From contig JAUPFP010000007.1 of assembly GCA_036925085.1 (NCBI GenBank), forward strand, positions 4,885,058 to 4,949,057: a stretch of 64,000 nucleotides of DNA, in the 5' to 3' direction. The stretch comes from Brachycybe producta. Its lineage: Eukaryota; Arthropoda; Diplopoda; Playtdesmida; Andrognathidae. The notes below the pieces were generated by a model. The model was not told where the DNA came from, did no database searches, and saw only the letters and a program-made list of their open reading frames with translations. Each line of letters begins with the position of its first letter. Within the stretch, counting starts at the first letter, position 1. The position numbers were made by a program, and so were the translations under genes. Shown here piece by piece: positions 10,946 to 22,765 of this stretch.

Positions 10946-11323
10946 TTAAGAATGCAAATAGATCATTTATTTTGTGCGTGTAGCATTAGATGGCGCCACT
11001 AGCCCTCCCAATGTACTACCACTCTTCAACTGTGACTCACCTTTTCCTTTTTTTTTTCACGTGGCAAACTTTTAATTGCGTCATCGCTATTTCTGCACGT
11101 GTGCTCTCTTCACTTACATTATGTTCTGGGTATAAGTTTGTTACGTGCTGATAATTAAGGTGGTTTTGGACGCTTTTAGAGCTAAGAGGGTGCATTCGAT
11201 TTCAACTAATTGGCGACGAGTGTAGTTTGCCATATAGGGAGGTTGCAGGCGCCATCTATAGGCCTACTGGAATTTACACAAATATTTTTTTTTCTACGGG
11301 CCTTTTAAATGATCGTCATTGAT

Positions 11324-11529
11324 ACAGGCAGTTAGAAATCGGGGAGAACTTCAGTTGGCTCCGCCCTTGTTATGACGACCGGCAACTTCTAATTGATTGG
11401 TTATGTAGTTTGACGTCACATGCTCCGCCCTTTTCAACGTCGAACCACACAACAAACCAATTAGAAGTTGCCGGTCGTCATAACAAGGGTGGAGCCAACT
11501 GAAGTTCTCCCCGATTTCTAACTGCCTGT
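11324..11529. mobile_element. Family A foldback element, copy A1
   Basis: Begins ACAGGCAGTTAGAAATCGGG and ends with the exact inverse. The arms are complementary almost to the middle, so the whole unit can form one hairpin. Identical 8-mers TCATTGAT flank it (11316-11323 and 11530-11537). The centre holds TGACGTCA (11411-11418) and CTCCGCCC boxes. It has no coding capacity. Confidence 0.85.
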
Positions 11530-11599
11530 TCATTGATTGAGCCACTCTTCTAGTTTCTAAAACAGTTAATAATTTTTCTTAATTTTGCTATTGAAAGAC

Positions 11600-12452
11600 C
11601 AGAATAATCAGAATATGCAATCTTGAATTGATATAAAAATGAAAAATGTAATAATAATAATAGCAGTAAATTGTTATAACATTCAACTGCTAGATTGATA
11701 CCATTAAAAGAAAGTGTGTCCTGATATATTGTGGGGATTCCAAATATTAGGAACATTTTGTTGGTCATGGACACCCATTTTGTTTGTCTCTCTTTTTTAT
11801 TATCGTTTTGAACTAATTTTTTTTTAGTTCAATAAATACGTTCTTAAACCTCCTCCTCCTCCTGTTATCATCAATTCACATCAACACAACTTTTCAATCT
11901 TTTGTTGTAATTTATGAGCAACAAAAGTTTTAATTACATTTTTTTATCCAATGTGTTTCCTGTTTTTTTGTATTCAACCCCCCAAAAAAACGGATAGAGA
12001 AAGGTTTTTTAAAAAAAAAAAAAACTATCACTGCCAAATTCAAGGTTAAATTCACTTTCATTTTTTAAAATTATTTCAATTTGCAAAAGTGATTAAATTA
12101 AAATTGTTTAATTAAAAAAGGTCTGACTCTTAATTGTTATTTCGATTACAGCAGACACAACATACCGTTTATATTTCATTACTGTTATGATAGATATTAA
12201 CGCTGGTTTCACACGGGCCACTTTGTGGTTCACTGCAGTGGTCGACACCTATGGTAGGTGTTTACCACGCAAGGAAAACGTACCGTACTTCTCTTGTTGT
12301 CTTTAAACGAGCAAAATTAGAAAGTAGAAGGGTAACTCAGTCAATGGGCAGACAATATTTCTTAATTTTTGTCTATAATATTAGTTTACTTTGAAAGATA
12401 TCAAACACGAAAATACTTATGTATTAAGTGATTTGGCTAAGTTCTATCTTTC
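11600..12452. other. Intergenic between A1 and A2
   Basis: AT-rich, with a family F-like fragment near 12199-12260 (TTTCACACGGGCCACTTTG) and a family C-like fragment from about 12314. No gene is seen. Confidence 0.5.
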
Positions 12453-12721
12453 ACAGGCAATTAGAAATCGGGACAAACAGAAGTTGGCTCCGCCCTTTTT
12501 ATGACGAACCCAACTTCTAATTGGTTGGTTATGGAGTCTGACGTCACATGCTCCGCCCTTTTTATGACGACTGGCAACTTCTAATTGGTTGGTTTTGTAG
12601 TCTGACGTCACATGCTCCGCCCTTTTCAAAGTCAAACCACACAACAAACCAATTAGAAGTTGCCGGTCGTCATAAAAAGGGCGGAGCCAACTTCTGTTTG
12701 TCCCGATTTCTAATTTCCTGT
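12453..12721. mobile_element. Family A foldback element, copy A2, with internal duplication
   Basis: Ends match family A (ACAGGCAATTAG and its inverse, slightly changed). It is about 60 bases longer than the other copies because the segment from AACTTCTAATTGG to ATGCTCCGCCC is repeated in tandem, giving two TGACGTCA sites (12539-12546 and 12603-12610). Flanks TATCTTTC and CTACTTTC are only loosely alike. Confidence 0.8.
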
Positions 12722-13084
12722 CTACTTTCTGGTACAATTTGAATTTTCCTGAAAGTGAAGAGTTCGAATATCCGTTTGTTGATAAAACACGTTAACTATG
12801 GTTTGACTCCTTGAGAAAGTGTCGATAATCATCCAATTTGTAAATCTTCTTAAAATGTAGACTATCTCGATAAAGCAATGTAACCCTGATTCTATAGTAA
12901 TTATCTATTTGAAATCATTGCTGTTGGTAAGGGGTTTTAGTTATCTGCCAAATGGTCTAATGTTTACAATAAGCAGGTACATATATACATGCAAATTGCA
13001 ATTGGGGGGGGGGACGTATTTTTGAGATGATGAGCAAGGAGTTAATACAATTTGGTAGCCTCTGATCAAAGGTCCGAAACCCAA

Positions 13085-13291
13085 ACAGGCAATTAGAAAA
13101 CGGGATAAACAGACGTTTGCTCCGCCCTTTTTATGACGACTGGTAACTTCTAAATTGGTTGGTTATGTAGTCTGACGTCACATGCTCCGCCCTTTTCAAC
13201 GTCGAACCACACAACAAACCAATTAGAAGTTGCTGTTCGTCATAAAAAGGGCGGAGACAACGTTTGTTTATCCCGTCTTCTAATTACCCGT
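13085..13291. mobile_element. Family A foldback element, copy A3
   Basis: ACAGGCAATTAGAAAACGGG at the left, with its inverse slightly decayed at the right (ACCCGT). The centre carries TGACGTCA at 13173-13180. Flanks AAACCCAA and AAACACCA suggest an old 8-bp duplication. Confidence 0.8.
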
Positions 13292-13356
13292 AAACACCAC
13301 TGGGCTCCATTTCGCATCTTCTATTGTTGTATCTTCCTGACACTTTCAACCAACTC

Positions 13357-13655
13357 TTAAGCCTGGTTTACACGGGTAGAGTTTTTAGTAGAGTAGCGAG
13401 GAGTGTAGACTGAACTCTACCAGTCACTCTACTCTACTGAAGAAAGTTGAATCTACACGGGTATAGTGGGGAGGCTAGTAAGAGTGTTTCGAGGTGGAGG
13501 GGGTAAGTAGAGTAGAGGCTAGAGCTATTTTGCCACATGTGCGATAGTACTCTACTCTACCAGCAAACCAGTACTCTACTGCAAACTCCACTCTACTGCG
13601 ATTTTTGCCGGGTTTCTACGGGTAGAGTTACTCTACCCGTGTAAACCAGGCTTTA
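13357..13655. mobile_element. Family H element with TTAA end
   Basis: Left TTAAGCCTGGTTTACACGGG, right the inverse ending GGCTTTA, so the right TTAA is probably mutated. The interior is packed with ACTCTACT/AGTAGAGT words. The ends resemble family E and F, consistent with a Kolobok or piggyBac-like non-autonomous group. Confidence 0.75.
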
Positions 13656-13890
13656 TGGGTAGTGCAGTCTAGAAGGTCTCGTACAATGAGGTTGTAAACT
13701 TGCAAGGGACCATTGTACTGCACCAAGCGAACAGAGAAGAATTGATTAGATCTATATGCAGAATGGCAAAGGAAGTTAAGAGGCTTAAACATTAGGCTAT
13801 CGTGCCTAACCACATTTGCAAGAATTTCAAAACTTATACCGTATTTATGTTTGTTTTAACAGTTAAATATATATTTAAAAAAAAACTGAA

Positions 13891-13965
13891 CACTATAGTG
13901 GGATGCAAACTGAGAATCTCTGGTTTTGGAGGGCGGAGACGTTACCATTAGGCTATGCAGGCAAC
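13891..13965 (-). repeat. tRNA-derived fragment, possibly a SINE head
   Basis: On the minus strand TAGCCTAATGGTAACG matches an A box (TRGYNNARNGG) and about 30 bases on GTTTGCATCCCA resembles a decayed B box. Spacing and the CCAGAGATTCTCAG arm look tRNA-like. The B box lacks the usual TTCGA, so this is a relic or SINE head and not an active tRNA gene. Confidence 0.5.
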
Positions 13966-14125
13966 TGGGAGTCTTGTTTGCTGGCTTGCAATCCCGTCCA
14001 GGCCAGTACGTACTTGCCTGACAATGAGTAAAAAGAACAATTCGAACTGTAATTTCAGAAAAATACAGAATCATGTAAAGGAAACTCTTATACAAATGGT
14101 AATCTTACAAGTTATACCTGTCGCA

Positions 14126-14325
14126 GAGGAAGCTTGTGACGTCATAGGGATTGACAAAAAAATTTCGGACTGTGTCATTTTGTGTGATATAAAGGTGTAA
14201 TAAAAGAATTCAATAATACTTTTGTTTAAACTGTTGAAAACGATTGCTATCATCCCCTTTTTATTAGACTAAATGACACAATACTAAATGTTTTGTCCAA
14301 TCCCTATGGCGTCACAAGCTTCCTT
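14126..14325. mobile_element. Family N inverted-repeat element
   Basis: Left arm AGGAAGCTTGTGACGTCATA continues GGGATTG; the right arm is its inverse with ATGGCGTCACAAGCTTCCT. TGTCATTTTGTG and AAATGACACA form an inner pair. Related pieces occur near 23460-23540 and 47697-47775. It carries TGACGTCA at 14137-14144. Confidence 0.7.
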
Positions 14326-15441
14326 TTAGTATGAGGCAGATATAGGCCTACAACCAGGAGGCAGTTAGTTAGCTTATTTATTCCTGAGCTTTTTTAAACA
14401 GTGGATCAAACTGACAAAATAATAATTTACTACTAGAACAGATTATAAAGTTATATATTGCATTTTATTGATAATGTGTAATATTTAATATTCTATTTTT
14501 AAGACACCCTGTATGACAGCAATCTCTCAACGCCCTGAAATAAGCCTTTCAAACTGATTATAAAAATAGGTAGCCATTTTTTTTTTGCATAGTTTTTAGA
14601 CGTCATTATGTATTTTATTATATGATTCCATCCGCTTCCAACAGGAATTTAATACTGAAATTAGAGGGGGGGGGGGGGAGAGAGAGATGTGGGGGGTGGT
14701 GATAATTTCATTTATTACATAAACCATTGAACACTTTTTTCGATATGATTGGTTTCATTGTATGCGCAATCGAGCACAACATTATTTCCGATCTTGCATC
14801 AGTAAAAAAAAAGGTGCAGATTTTACTGGTTTACAATTAAATTATGATTGTATCAATTGGATATGATATAAAGTCATAAAAAAAAACAAGCGCCACCATA
14901 CGGCTAAATTGTGAAATTTTTGATGGCCCATTAACTGCATGCTTCTTGATTAGTATAGATGATTTTGATTGGGCATCATCAAGAAATTTTGAGTGGAAAG
15001 AGGCCTGGGGGGAAAAAAAAGATGGCTGTCAAAATTGGCAGCCATCTTTTAATTTCGTTACACCTTTTATGATTTTGAATGATTTCGATCTCAATCAATG
15101 TATGAGTAACCTTTTAAATTGAGGTTCGTTTTTTTTTTCTTTTGTTTTTTGATTGCGGCTTTTTCAATTGTTGCAATTGATTATTAATTTTTTTTTTGCA
15201 TTGGTAAGCATCAATATTTGATGTTGCATAATTATTACTTTTTCATTTGGCAACTTAACGTATTTTTTTTGTTGGGGGGGGAGATGTTTGCATTCGTCCC
15301 TCCTCACACTTCTTACAAGGTCGCAAAATTAGCGAATTGCGTGAGTGTGACCGTTTTCGATTTAAATTTCCAATATGTTTTTTGGTTCTAACATTCACCA
15401 AATTGTCAATAATTTCTCAAGTTATAAATTTTTATTAATAT
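14326..15441. other. Intergenic, no gene seen
   Basis: AT-rich with a G run near 14665-14678 and a local inverted pair AAGATGGCTG / CAGCCATCTT at about 15020-15050. Nothing else is recognised. Confidence 0.5.
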
Positions 15442-16073
15442 TAGATGCTTTGCGAACTGTAAAACGAAATGTGAGAAAACACGAAATACATTAAAAATAC
15501 GATATATTTAAAATTATTTCGTATTTTCAGTCTAATTTTACGAGTGTCATTACGATATTTTTTCTATTTTTCGTGACGAAACATTTCTTATATTTCGTTA
15601 CCACGAAAAAGTCGCGCATGCGCGTTTGTTGACATTTTGGTCAAAAAAGCAGCCATTTTTTTTTCCCACTTCAAACAAACGATAGAATATTTTGAAGAAA
15701 TTAGTGCATGTAATCTCCAGGAAAGTATTAAATTTACTCAACAAAAAGCAGCAGATGTTAGGTTAAAGGTAGGTTATAATATTTAATTGTTTTTTACTTT
15801 TTATTTATTTGCTGTTATTACCATTTCCATCCCTTGTTGTCGCCGTTGTGATTTCTGGTTTTAGTAATGCACATAGGTACTTTTTGTTTCAGGTTTTAAT
15901 TGTAGCCAAAAATGTCATATTTCGTGTTTTATTTTAATTTTTTTCGTTTTGGCAGAACGCAAACCATTAACGAAATTTAATTACGAAATAAATAAAAAAC
16001 GAATTTAATTAAAAATATATCGTTTTCATTTTATTTCGTGTATTTTTTGGACGAAAAATCGCAAAGCATCTAT
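15442..16073. mobile_element. About 630-bp element with TAGATGCTTTGCGA ends
   Basis: TAGATGCTTTGCGA at 15442-15455 is exactly inverted at 16060-16073. Subterminal regions are rich in ATTTCG/CGAAAT words on both sides. A GCGCATGCGC motif lies near 15613-15622. No transposase frame is present. I could not define a convincing target duplication. Confidence 0.65.
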
Positions 16074-16257
16074 TAGAGAAAATAAATTTAAATCACCGTT
16101 ACAAATTTTCAAATTAAAATTACTCCAAGTGTATTACTGTGAATATTGCTCACAATCTTGTTAATTATGCCTTAATTTGAAGTTAGTTTTAAAGTGTAAA
16201 TTATGTGCCTTGAACTCCAGTTATATATACTGTCTTTTGGGAGAAACTTTTAAGTAT

Positions 16258-16463
16258 TTTAGAAACTAGAAAGGACTCAGGAGTGACACAATCACTTAAA
16301 GTGCGTTTCATGTTATTTATTCTTCTTTTAAAATAAGCTTTTTCACCCAACTTTATAAAGTAGCCGATATTTGTTTTTCATATAAAAAGTTTTATTTTGA
16401 AAGATATAATTTATACATTAAAAATACTTAAAAAGTGATTGAGCTGTATCCTTCTAGTTTTTA
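16258..16463. mobile_element. Family C inverted-repeat element
   Basis: Left TTTAGAAACTAGAAAGG and right CCTTCTAGTTTTTAA are inverted. Inside are CAATCACTTAAAGTG and its mirror AAAGTGATTG, the usual family C arms. Confidence 0.6.
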
Positions 16464-17156
16464 AAAAAAACTTTCTAGTTTCTCTTAATTTCTTTACGCC
16501 TGAAAGACGGAATAATCTGAGGAATATTTTAGATTTTAAAATATATTTAAATTATTGGTAAAATATTAAAATTACTTTAAAGTTTTATTCATTTAAACCA
16601 AATGGTTTCATTTAACAAATTATATTTGCTTAATTTTATTTAATTCCCAGATTGATTTTTTCCCGGTTTTTGTTGTTGTAAAAAGTAAATATTAAAAGAA
16701 AGAAAAAATGCCTAATAAATTAAATAATTAAACGAAATATTACTTAAACGGAAAATATGAAAATCTAATTAAAATTAAAAGGTAGGCCTAATTAAAAAAA
16801 TGAGAATAAGACATTTTTATAGTTTGTATGGAAGGGGGGGAGGCTTATATATATAGTATATAAAAGTAATTATTCAATGTACATAAAATAGTAAATTGTA
16901 AAAACTTTTAAAAACTTTTGTGACGTAATTGGTGATGAGTTTAATGACGCAAAACTACACATCCATGCTGTGAATTTAGCAAGAAGGGCAGAAAAAACAT
17001 AATCCCCTCATTCTTCTTCCTTTCTTAACCACAATCTTTAGCCAATAAATTCAGTATTAAGAAACTACAAATTCCTTTCAGTGCAATTCGTACAATTGTA
17101 CAGGGTGTTTTCAAAAAATAAAAAGGCACGTTGCAGTTCTAACTTATTAGTATTAT

Positions 17157-17679
17157 TATTATATATATTAAGCCAGGTGTGTGTGTGTGTGTGTAACATC
17201 GGAATTTATATAATTTATATAAATTTAAATGAATGAACCGCTTTTTTTTCTCAAGATCAACTATATGTTGCCCCATGATATTAAATTGGAGAGGGGGAAA
17301 AGGTTGGAAAGTGTAGAAGGGGGAGAGAGAGAAACGTGGAGGGGGAAAAAGTGGGAGGGGGTGACTGAAATTGAAATGAGTAAAAAAGGAACAAACGACG
17401 CGCATGCGCACACCAGAGAAAATGAAAAAACGCATTTTCTCTTTCAAATATAAAAAGGGGAGGGGATAATAGTAGCAAAATTAAACTAGAATTTATCACG
17501 GGCAATTGTGCCCAGCATTAGAATTTCTTTTGCTCCGCCCTTTTATGAATGTCATCAATTTCTAATTGGTTTGTTACTTGTTCTGATGTCATAAAAGGCT
17601 GGAGGAAAATAAATTCTAATGCTGGGCACAATAGCCTGTGAATTTTGCTCCCGTCATTTAAGACGAGTTACCCCACTAG
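17157..17679. mobile_element. Family B composite element, Helitron-like 3' end, copy 1
   Basis: Shares order and sequence with 19961-20508: TTAAGCCAGGT-(GT)n, a purine-rich GGGAGAGAGAG block, a GCGCATGCGCAC motif, a foldback core at 17498-17639, then a hairpin and CCCCACTAG. It starts beside a TA run. The 3' hairpin (CCGTCATTTAAGACGAG) is slightly decayed here. A hairpin about 10 bases before a terminal CTAG, with T following, is the Helitron 3' signature. Confidence 0.6.
17498..17639. repeat. Foldback core inside family B copy 1
   Basis: Starts ACGGGCAATTGTGCCCAGC and ends with the inverse GCTGGGCACAATAGCCTGT. The inner CTCCGCCCTTTTATGA box and CAATTTCTAATTGG resemble family A, so A and B cores are probably related. 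Confidence 0.7.
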
Positions 17680-17682
17680 TTA

Positions 17683-18048
17683 TTAATTAATAACAATGGT
17701 TGTACAGGCATTGCTGGAGTTGACGTCAGGCAGGGTAGCCGGTCGTAAAATACTTCGCCAATATTCTGGGTCGCATGGCTCGTCATCATCTCTCATCATT
17801 TCATCATCATCATTGACCCGACCCTGTTCTGTGCGGGACGTGTGGCCCAAGGGCCCCAAAGAAAGAAGAAGAATAACAATGGTTGTACACAACAGAACAT
17901 TACAATTACAATTGGTACGCGTAAAAACTGACCAATTGTGGTCTTTTTTATTTTCAAAGGTGTTCATTGGAGGCAACTTAGAAAAGAAATTCAAATTATT
18001 TTTAAGAACTAGAAGAGTAACAGAACCATTATAATATATAAATTTCAT
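17683..18048 (-). CDS. Possible small minus-strand ORF with a hydrophobic segment
   Basis: An open frame of 121 codons. I do not recognise it. Residues about 50-70 (VLLCTTIVILLLSLGPLG) form a hydrophobic stretch followed by an acidic tail (NDDDEMMRDDDEPCDPEYW). The part over 17700-17900 is GC-richer than its surroundings and also open on the plus strand. It stops at 17683-17685, right beside the Helitron-like end at 17679. It could be a single-exon secreted or membrane peptide, an internal exon, or chance. No family match is claimed. Confidence 0.2.
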   Translation of the reverse strand: MKFIYYNGSVTLLVLKNNLNFFSKLPPMNTFENKKDHNWSVFTRTNCNCNVLLCTTIVILLLSLGPLGHTSRTEQGRVNDDDEMMRDDDEPCDPEYWRSILRPATLPDVNSSNACTTIVIN

Positions 18049-18974
18049 GACAGTAATTTGAAAATGAACTTTTCATGTAATGTTATTCCGCTTTAAAATT
18101 GTCGAAAACATAAATTTTGATCTTTTTTTCTTTCTGCAAACTGTCGTAAAAAGTTTGTTTTAAAAGATGTCATCATGACGTCATGAAATTAAAATTGTAG
18201 AATTTCTAAGTACCTGCAGAAATACGCAACTGAAAAAAGGAAATTATCTGATTTGAATAATGCTATTCTATTTTTAGGCGGAAAGGTATACAGAAAACAT
18301 AGTGAAATTGTGTTTTTTTTCTGCCACGAGGAATTTCATGTAAATCAACCATTAGAAAGGCATCCTTCATTCAGTAGCATCAGTTATTATCCTGATGTTA
18401 AGGTCACACATAAGCAAAAAAAAAAATACTCTACTGAAAATTGAATTAGTCTAATTTGAATAATTTTGTTCTGTTTATTTGGCCGAAAGTAGACAGAAAA
18501 AGATTGAAATTGTTTCTTTCGGCCCGGCCATATGAAATTATATTTAATTAGATAATAAGGAAGGCGTCTTTCAGGCACATCATTATGTATTTCTCCTCCT
18601 CCTCTTGTTATTTTTTGCCGCTTTCTGTTCTAAAGGAAGAATTACACACGCAGAAAAACAAAATTCCACTGAATTTCTCTTATAAGACATTTACCAGAAG
18701 CGCCATATGTCTTTGAATGCAAATGGTTCACAGAATTCTGTTTTATTTCTACTTCTATTTTCTGGTGGTTTTACAGTGTGTGTAATTTTGCCCTAAGGTA
18801 AGCCAATCACACATGCATTAAAAAACCAACAAAAACAGAATTAGCAACAAAAAAATCAGGAATATTTCTAATATGATTTGCACTGAAAAATATATGGCGT
18901 TTCTGCTAAATGCCTCAGAAAGTGAAATTCAGTGGGATTTTTTTATTGGGATTTTTTTTACACGTAATTATTCC

Positions 18975-19280
18975 CTAATACCCCCGACACACACAGTTAA
19001 ATGCATTTAAATATAAAACACGTTCTACAGAGCCCTGTGAAGGGCAAATAAACAATATGTCGAATTCAAAATTATTTAATTAATAATCTGAAAATATTTA
19101 GTTAACACTTAAATTTAATATATAAACTATTGACAAAATATTGATTTAGTATTTCAATTTAAAATAATAATGAAGTCAATTTTTATTTGAGTTTATGTCC
19201 TTAACTGGATTCCGTATAATTCACCTAAACACATTTAATTTGAATTCATTTAACTCATGTGTGTGTGTCGAAGGTATTAG
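18975..19280. mobile_element. Family G inverted-repeat element
   Basis: Left CTAATACCCCCGACACACAC and right GTGTGTGTCGAAGGTATTAG are inverted, followed inside by AGTTAAATGCATTTAA / TTCATTTAACT arms. Related copies are 9718-9950 (inside the hAT element) and 28549-28872. Confidence 0.7.
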
Positions 19281-19878
19281 TGTGAAAACCCCTGAAAGCG
19301 ATGGAATTCAGAAATTTAGCTGAAATGTTATTATCTAATGTTTTACTGTATGTGTGAACCAGGTTTTAGATGTCAGTTATTTGGAGTTTTTACCTTGAGT
19401 ACTTTTTTTTTAATTAATTGTTAACTCAGTATTTCAAGTACAATAATTATAGTTATAATGAGATTCTCATGTTTGAAAAGGTGAGAATGGTGGGTGGATT
19501 AAGTGGAGATATGTTTTTTTTTTTAAATTGTGTTGACCCCCCCCCCCCTTTTTCTTCTTCATTGATTTCATCTTTTTCTTCTTCTTCAATTTACGATATA
19601 TGTGGGCTTATTATTATTAATTTCTCATATGCCACTTAGTAAGCATTTTTGATTGTCTGACGATTACGTTTGCAAAAATAATGGGCTCTGCTTAAGGTTT
19701 TAATATTAATCGGTTATCACACATTTGAAAATCCCTTTGCCTCATTCATCTCATTTGATACCCTCACACCAGGCACTTCTCTCTTTTTTTTTAAGAAATA
19801 TATTTATTATTACATCGTTTTTGTTAGTTTTGAAATTCCATTGTGTTGAATTTATTTATAAATAGATTAATTACAAAG

Positions 19879-19881
<3 letters not shown>

Positions 19882-19960
<79 letters not shown>
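19882..19960. repeat. TA dinucleotide tract
   Basis: About 78 bases of pure TA abutting the 5' side of family B copy 2. Copy 1 also starts at a TA run. Confidence 0.95.
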
Positions 19961-19963
<3 letters not shown>

Positions 19964-20508
19964 GCCAGGTCTGTGTATGTGTGTGTGTTTAACGCTGTAC
20001 AAACCTTGAAGCACGTTGGAATTTTTATAAATTTAAATGAATAAATGAACCGCTTTTTTTCTCAAGGTCAACTATATGTTGCACACTCCCCATCCAAGAA
20101 CCCCATTAAATTGGAAAGGGAGAAAAGGTTGGAAAGTGTAGAAGGGGGAGAGAGAGAAACGTGGAGGGGGTAAAAGTGGGAGGGGGTGACTGAAATTGAA
20201 ATGAAAGGAGTAAAAAAGGAACAAACGACGCGCATGCGCACACCAGAGAAAATGAAAAACTCCTTTTCTCTTTCAAATATAAAAAGGGGCGGGGATAATA
20301 GTAGCAAAATTAAACTACAGTTTATCACAGGCAATTGTGCCCAGCATTAGAATTTCTTTTGCTCAGCCCTTTTATGAACGTCATCAATTTCTAATTGGAT
20401 TGTTACTTGGTCTGACGTCATAAAAGGGCGGAGGAAAAGAAATTCTAATGCTGGGCACAATTGCCTGTGAATTTTGCGCCCGTCATTTATGACGGGTTAC
20501 CCCACTAG
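19961..20508. mobile_element. Family B composite element, Helitron-like 3' end, copy 2
   Basis: The better preserved copy. The 3' part has a perfect stem CCCGTCAT-TT-ATGACGGG at 20479-20496, an 8-base spacer and CTAG at 20505-20508 followed by T. The GCGCATGCGCAC motif and purine-rich block match copy 1 in order. No Rep/helicase coding remains, so it would be non-autonomous. The 5' boundary is uncertain because it merges with a TA tract, which has been described for Helentron-type elements. Confidence 0.65.
20327..20468. repeat. Foldback core inside family B copy 2
   Basis: ACAGGCAATTGTGCCCAGC and its inverse enclose CTCAGCCCTTTTATGA, CAATTTCTAATTGG and TGACGTCA (20413-20420). The position within the larger unit is the same as in copy 1, so it spread with the unit. 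Confidence 0.75.
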
Positions 20509-20607
20509 TTTTTTGTATTTAACATGTTTTATAACGAGCTGATTTTCATTCTCTGTATTATTCTGTTTTTCAGGATCAACAGTGTTTTTAGAAAGAAAGG
20601 AGTGTGT

Positions 20608-20836
20608 TTAGAAACTAGAATGGTTCCTCAAGCTTTTCATGCTAATATCTTTCAAAATAGATTTTTATGGATAATAATTAAAAAATATCGTCCACTTTAA
20701 TTTTTAAACTGGACGATATTTTTTTTTTAGTTATTATCAATAAAAATAAAAATCTATTTTCAAATCGATATTTTGAAATATATCAAACATAAAAATACAC
20801 TTTTAAGTGATGGAACTACCCTTCTAGTTTCTTAAA
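20608..20836. mobile_element. Family C inverted-repeat element
   Basis: Left TTTAGAAACTAGAATGG and right ACCCTTCTAGTTTCTTAAA are inverted. The centre is a strong hairpin around ATATCGTCCA / TGGACGATAT near 20682-20721. Confidence 0.7.
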
Positions 20837-20923
20837 ACGCATTGAAGTTTCTCTTCATTATGTAGTTGAAAGAATCAAGAGTTCAAGAGGTGTTTAAAAC
20901 ACCTTAAATAGAAATTGAAAGTG

Positions 20924-21126
20924 TTAGAAACTAGAACAATAGTTGAATCACTTTATATAGCATTTTATGTCGATATATTTTAAAATCATTTACAGACAAA
21001 TTTTTTTTAAAAAAATATCATCTGTTTATAAAGTTGTCATTTTCAAAACTGAAATGAAAATCTTATTTTGAGAGACATGAAAATACCCTTAAGTGACTGA
21101 GCTTGCCACCCTTCTAGTTTCTAAAA
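20924..21126. mobile_element. Family C inverted-repeat element
   Basis: Left TTAGAAACTAGAACAATAG and right CACCCTTCTAGTTTCTAAAA. Inner arms TTGAATCACTT and AAGTGACTGA are mirrored. It lies about 90 bases from the previous copy. Confidence 0.7.
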
Positions 21127-21307
21127 CATTTTCAAATTATTCTTATTTTTTGTTCCAGAAATAAGTATAGTAATTACTAATCAGAGTTCGACGGGGGGCG
21201 TGTTTACACATTAAAACCGCATTAAAAATGCTTAAAAAGTTATAAAAATGGCGAGTTTTTAGAAAATTCGTTAAATAAAATTGAATAAAAAGACAGGTAT
21301 TATTTAG

Positions 21308-21516
21308 ACAGGCAATTAGAAAACGGGATGAACACAAGTTGGTTTCGCCCTTTTTATGACGACCGGGAACTTCTAATTGGTTTGTTGTGTGGTTCGACGT
21401 TGAAAAGGGCGGAGCATGTGAACGTCAGACTAGATAACCAACCAATTAGAAGTTGCCGGTCGTCATAAAAAAGGGCGGAGCCAACTTGTGTATCGTCCCG
21501 ATTTCTAAATGCCTGT
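21308..21516. mobile_element. Family A foldback element, copy A4
   Basis: ACAGGCAATTAGAAAACGGG at left and its inverse at right. Both sides carry ATTATTTAG (9 bp), the clearest 9-base duplication in the family. The centre is inverted relative to A1. The CRE site has changed to GAACGTCA. Confidence 0.85.
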
Positions 21517-21968
21517 ATTATTTAGTTACACTACAACACCGCTAGATGGTACTGTGTGGCTAATTTTTTTTGCTGCAATGTTTGCAGTTCGTGACCTCAA
21601 TAATTACACAAGTTAATTATTAACAAATTCTAAAAAAAAAAACAATAGTTTATAAAGTTGTGGAGAAGAAAAAGAAAACGATGAAAAAAAAAGTCAAAGT
21701 TGTCTAAACTGGTTTTATTTGATTCTTAGGATTTCTTTTGACACCTCACTCTCTTTCTTGGAGATGTTGTTCACTTAAAAGTTTTACTACCAATTGAAAA
21801 AAAAAATACCTGTTTGACCACATTGGGAGGGGAGGTATTGGGCTGACTGGCTTAGTTTGGGTGGTTGGTCCCAAATTAGCATTTCAGTGTGATTAACGTT
21901 AAGATCAAGAAATGACCAGAAGTATTATCTTTTTAAAACTATATTTATAATCACTCAGTTAGTGGTCA

Positions 21969-22544
<576 letters not shown>

Positions 22545-22765
22545 TGGACAACTGTTTAACTTTTAGGCACAATGTGGTCAAGGTTAACTTAAATGGTTAA
22601 CAAGGGTGGGGTGGAGGGTCAAACATGTAAAGGATCCTGAACCACAGAGGATGAGAGGGTTATTTTCATAAATGTTGTTAGTATCCTTGGTGGAATGAAG
22701 TTTTTTTTAGACACCTTGTATTTGGACTCACTGCATACAATTGTATTTCAAAAAAAATATTTATA

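Noticed and set aside
12444..12742. ORFs reading RPFYDDRQLLIG and similar, also at 11351, 43022, 45905 and 46000
   Set aside because: The same peptide appears in each because all lie in family A foldback repeats, in both orientations.
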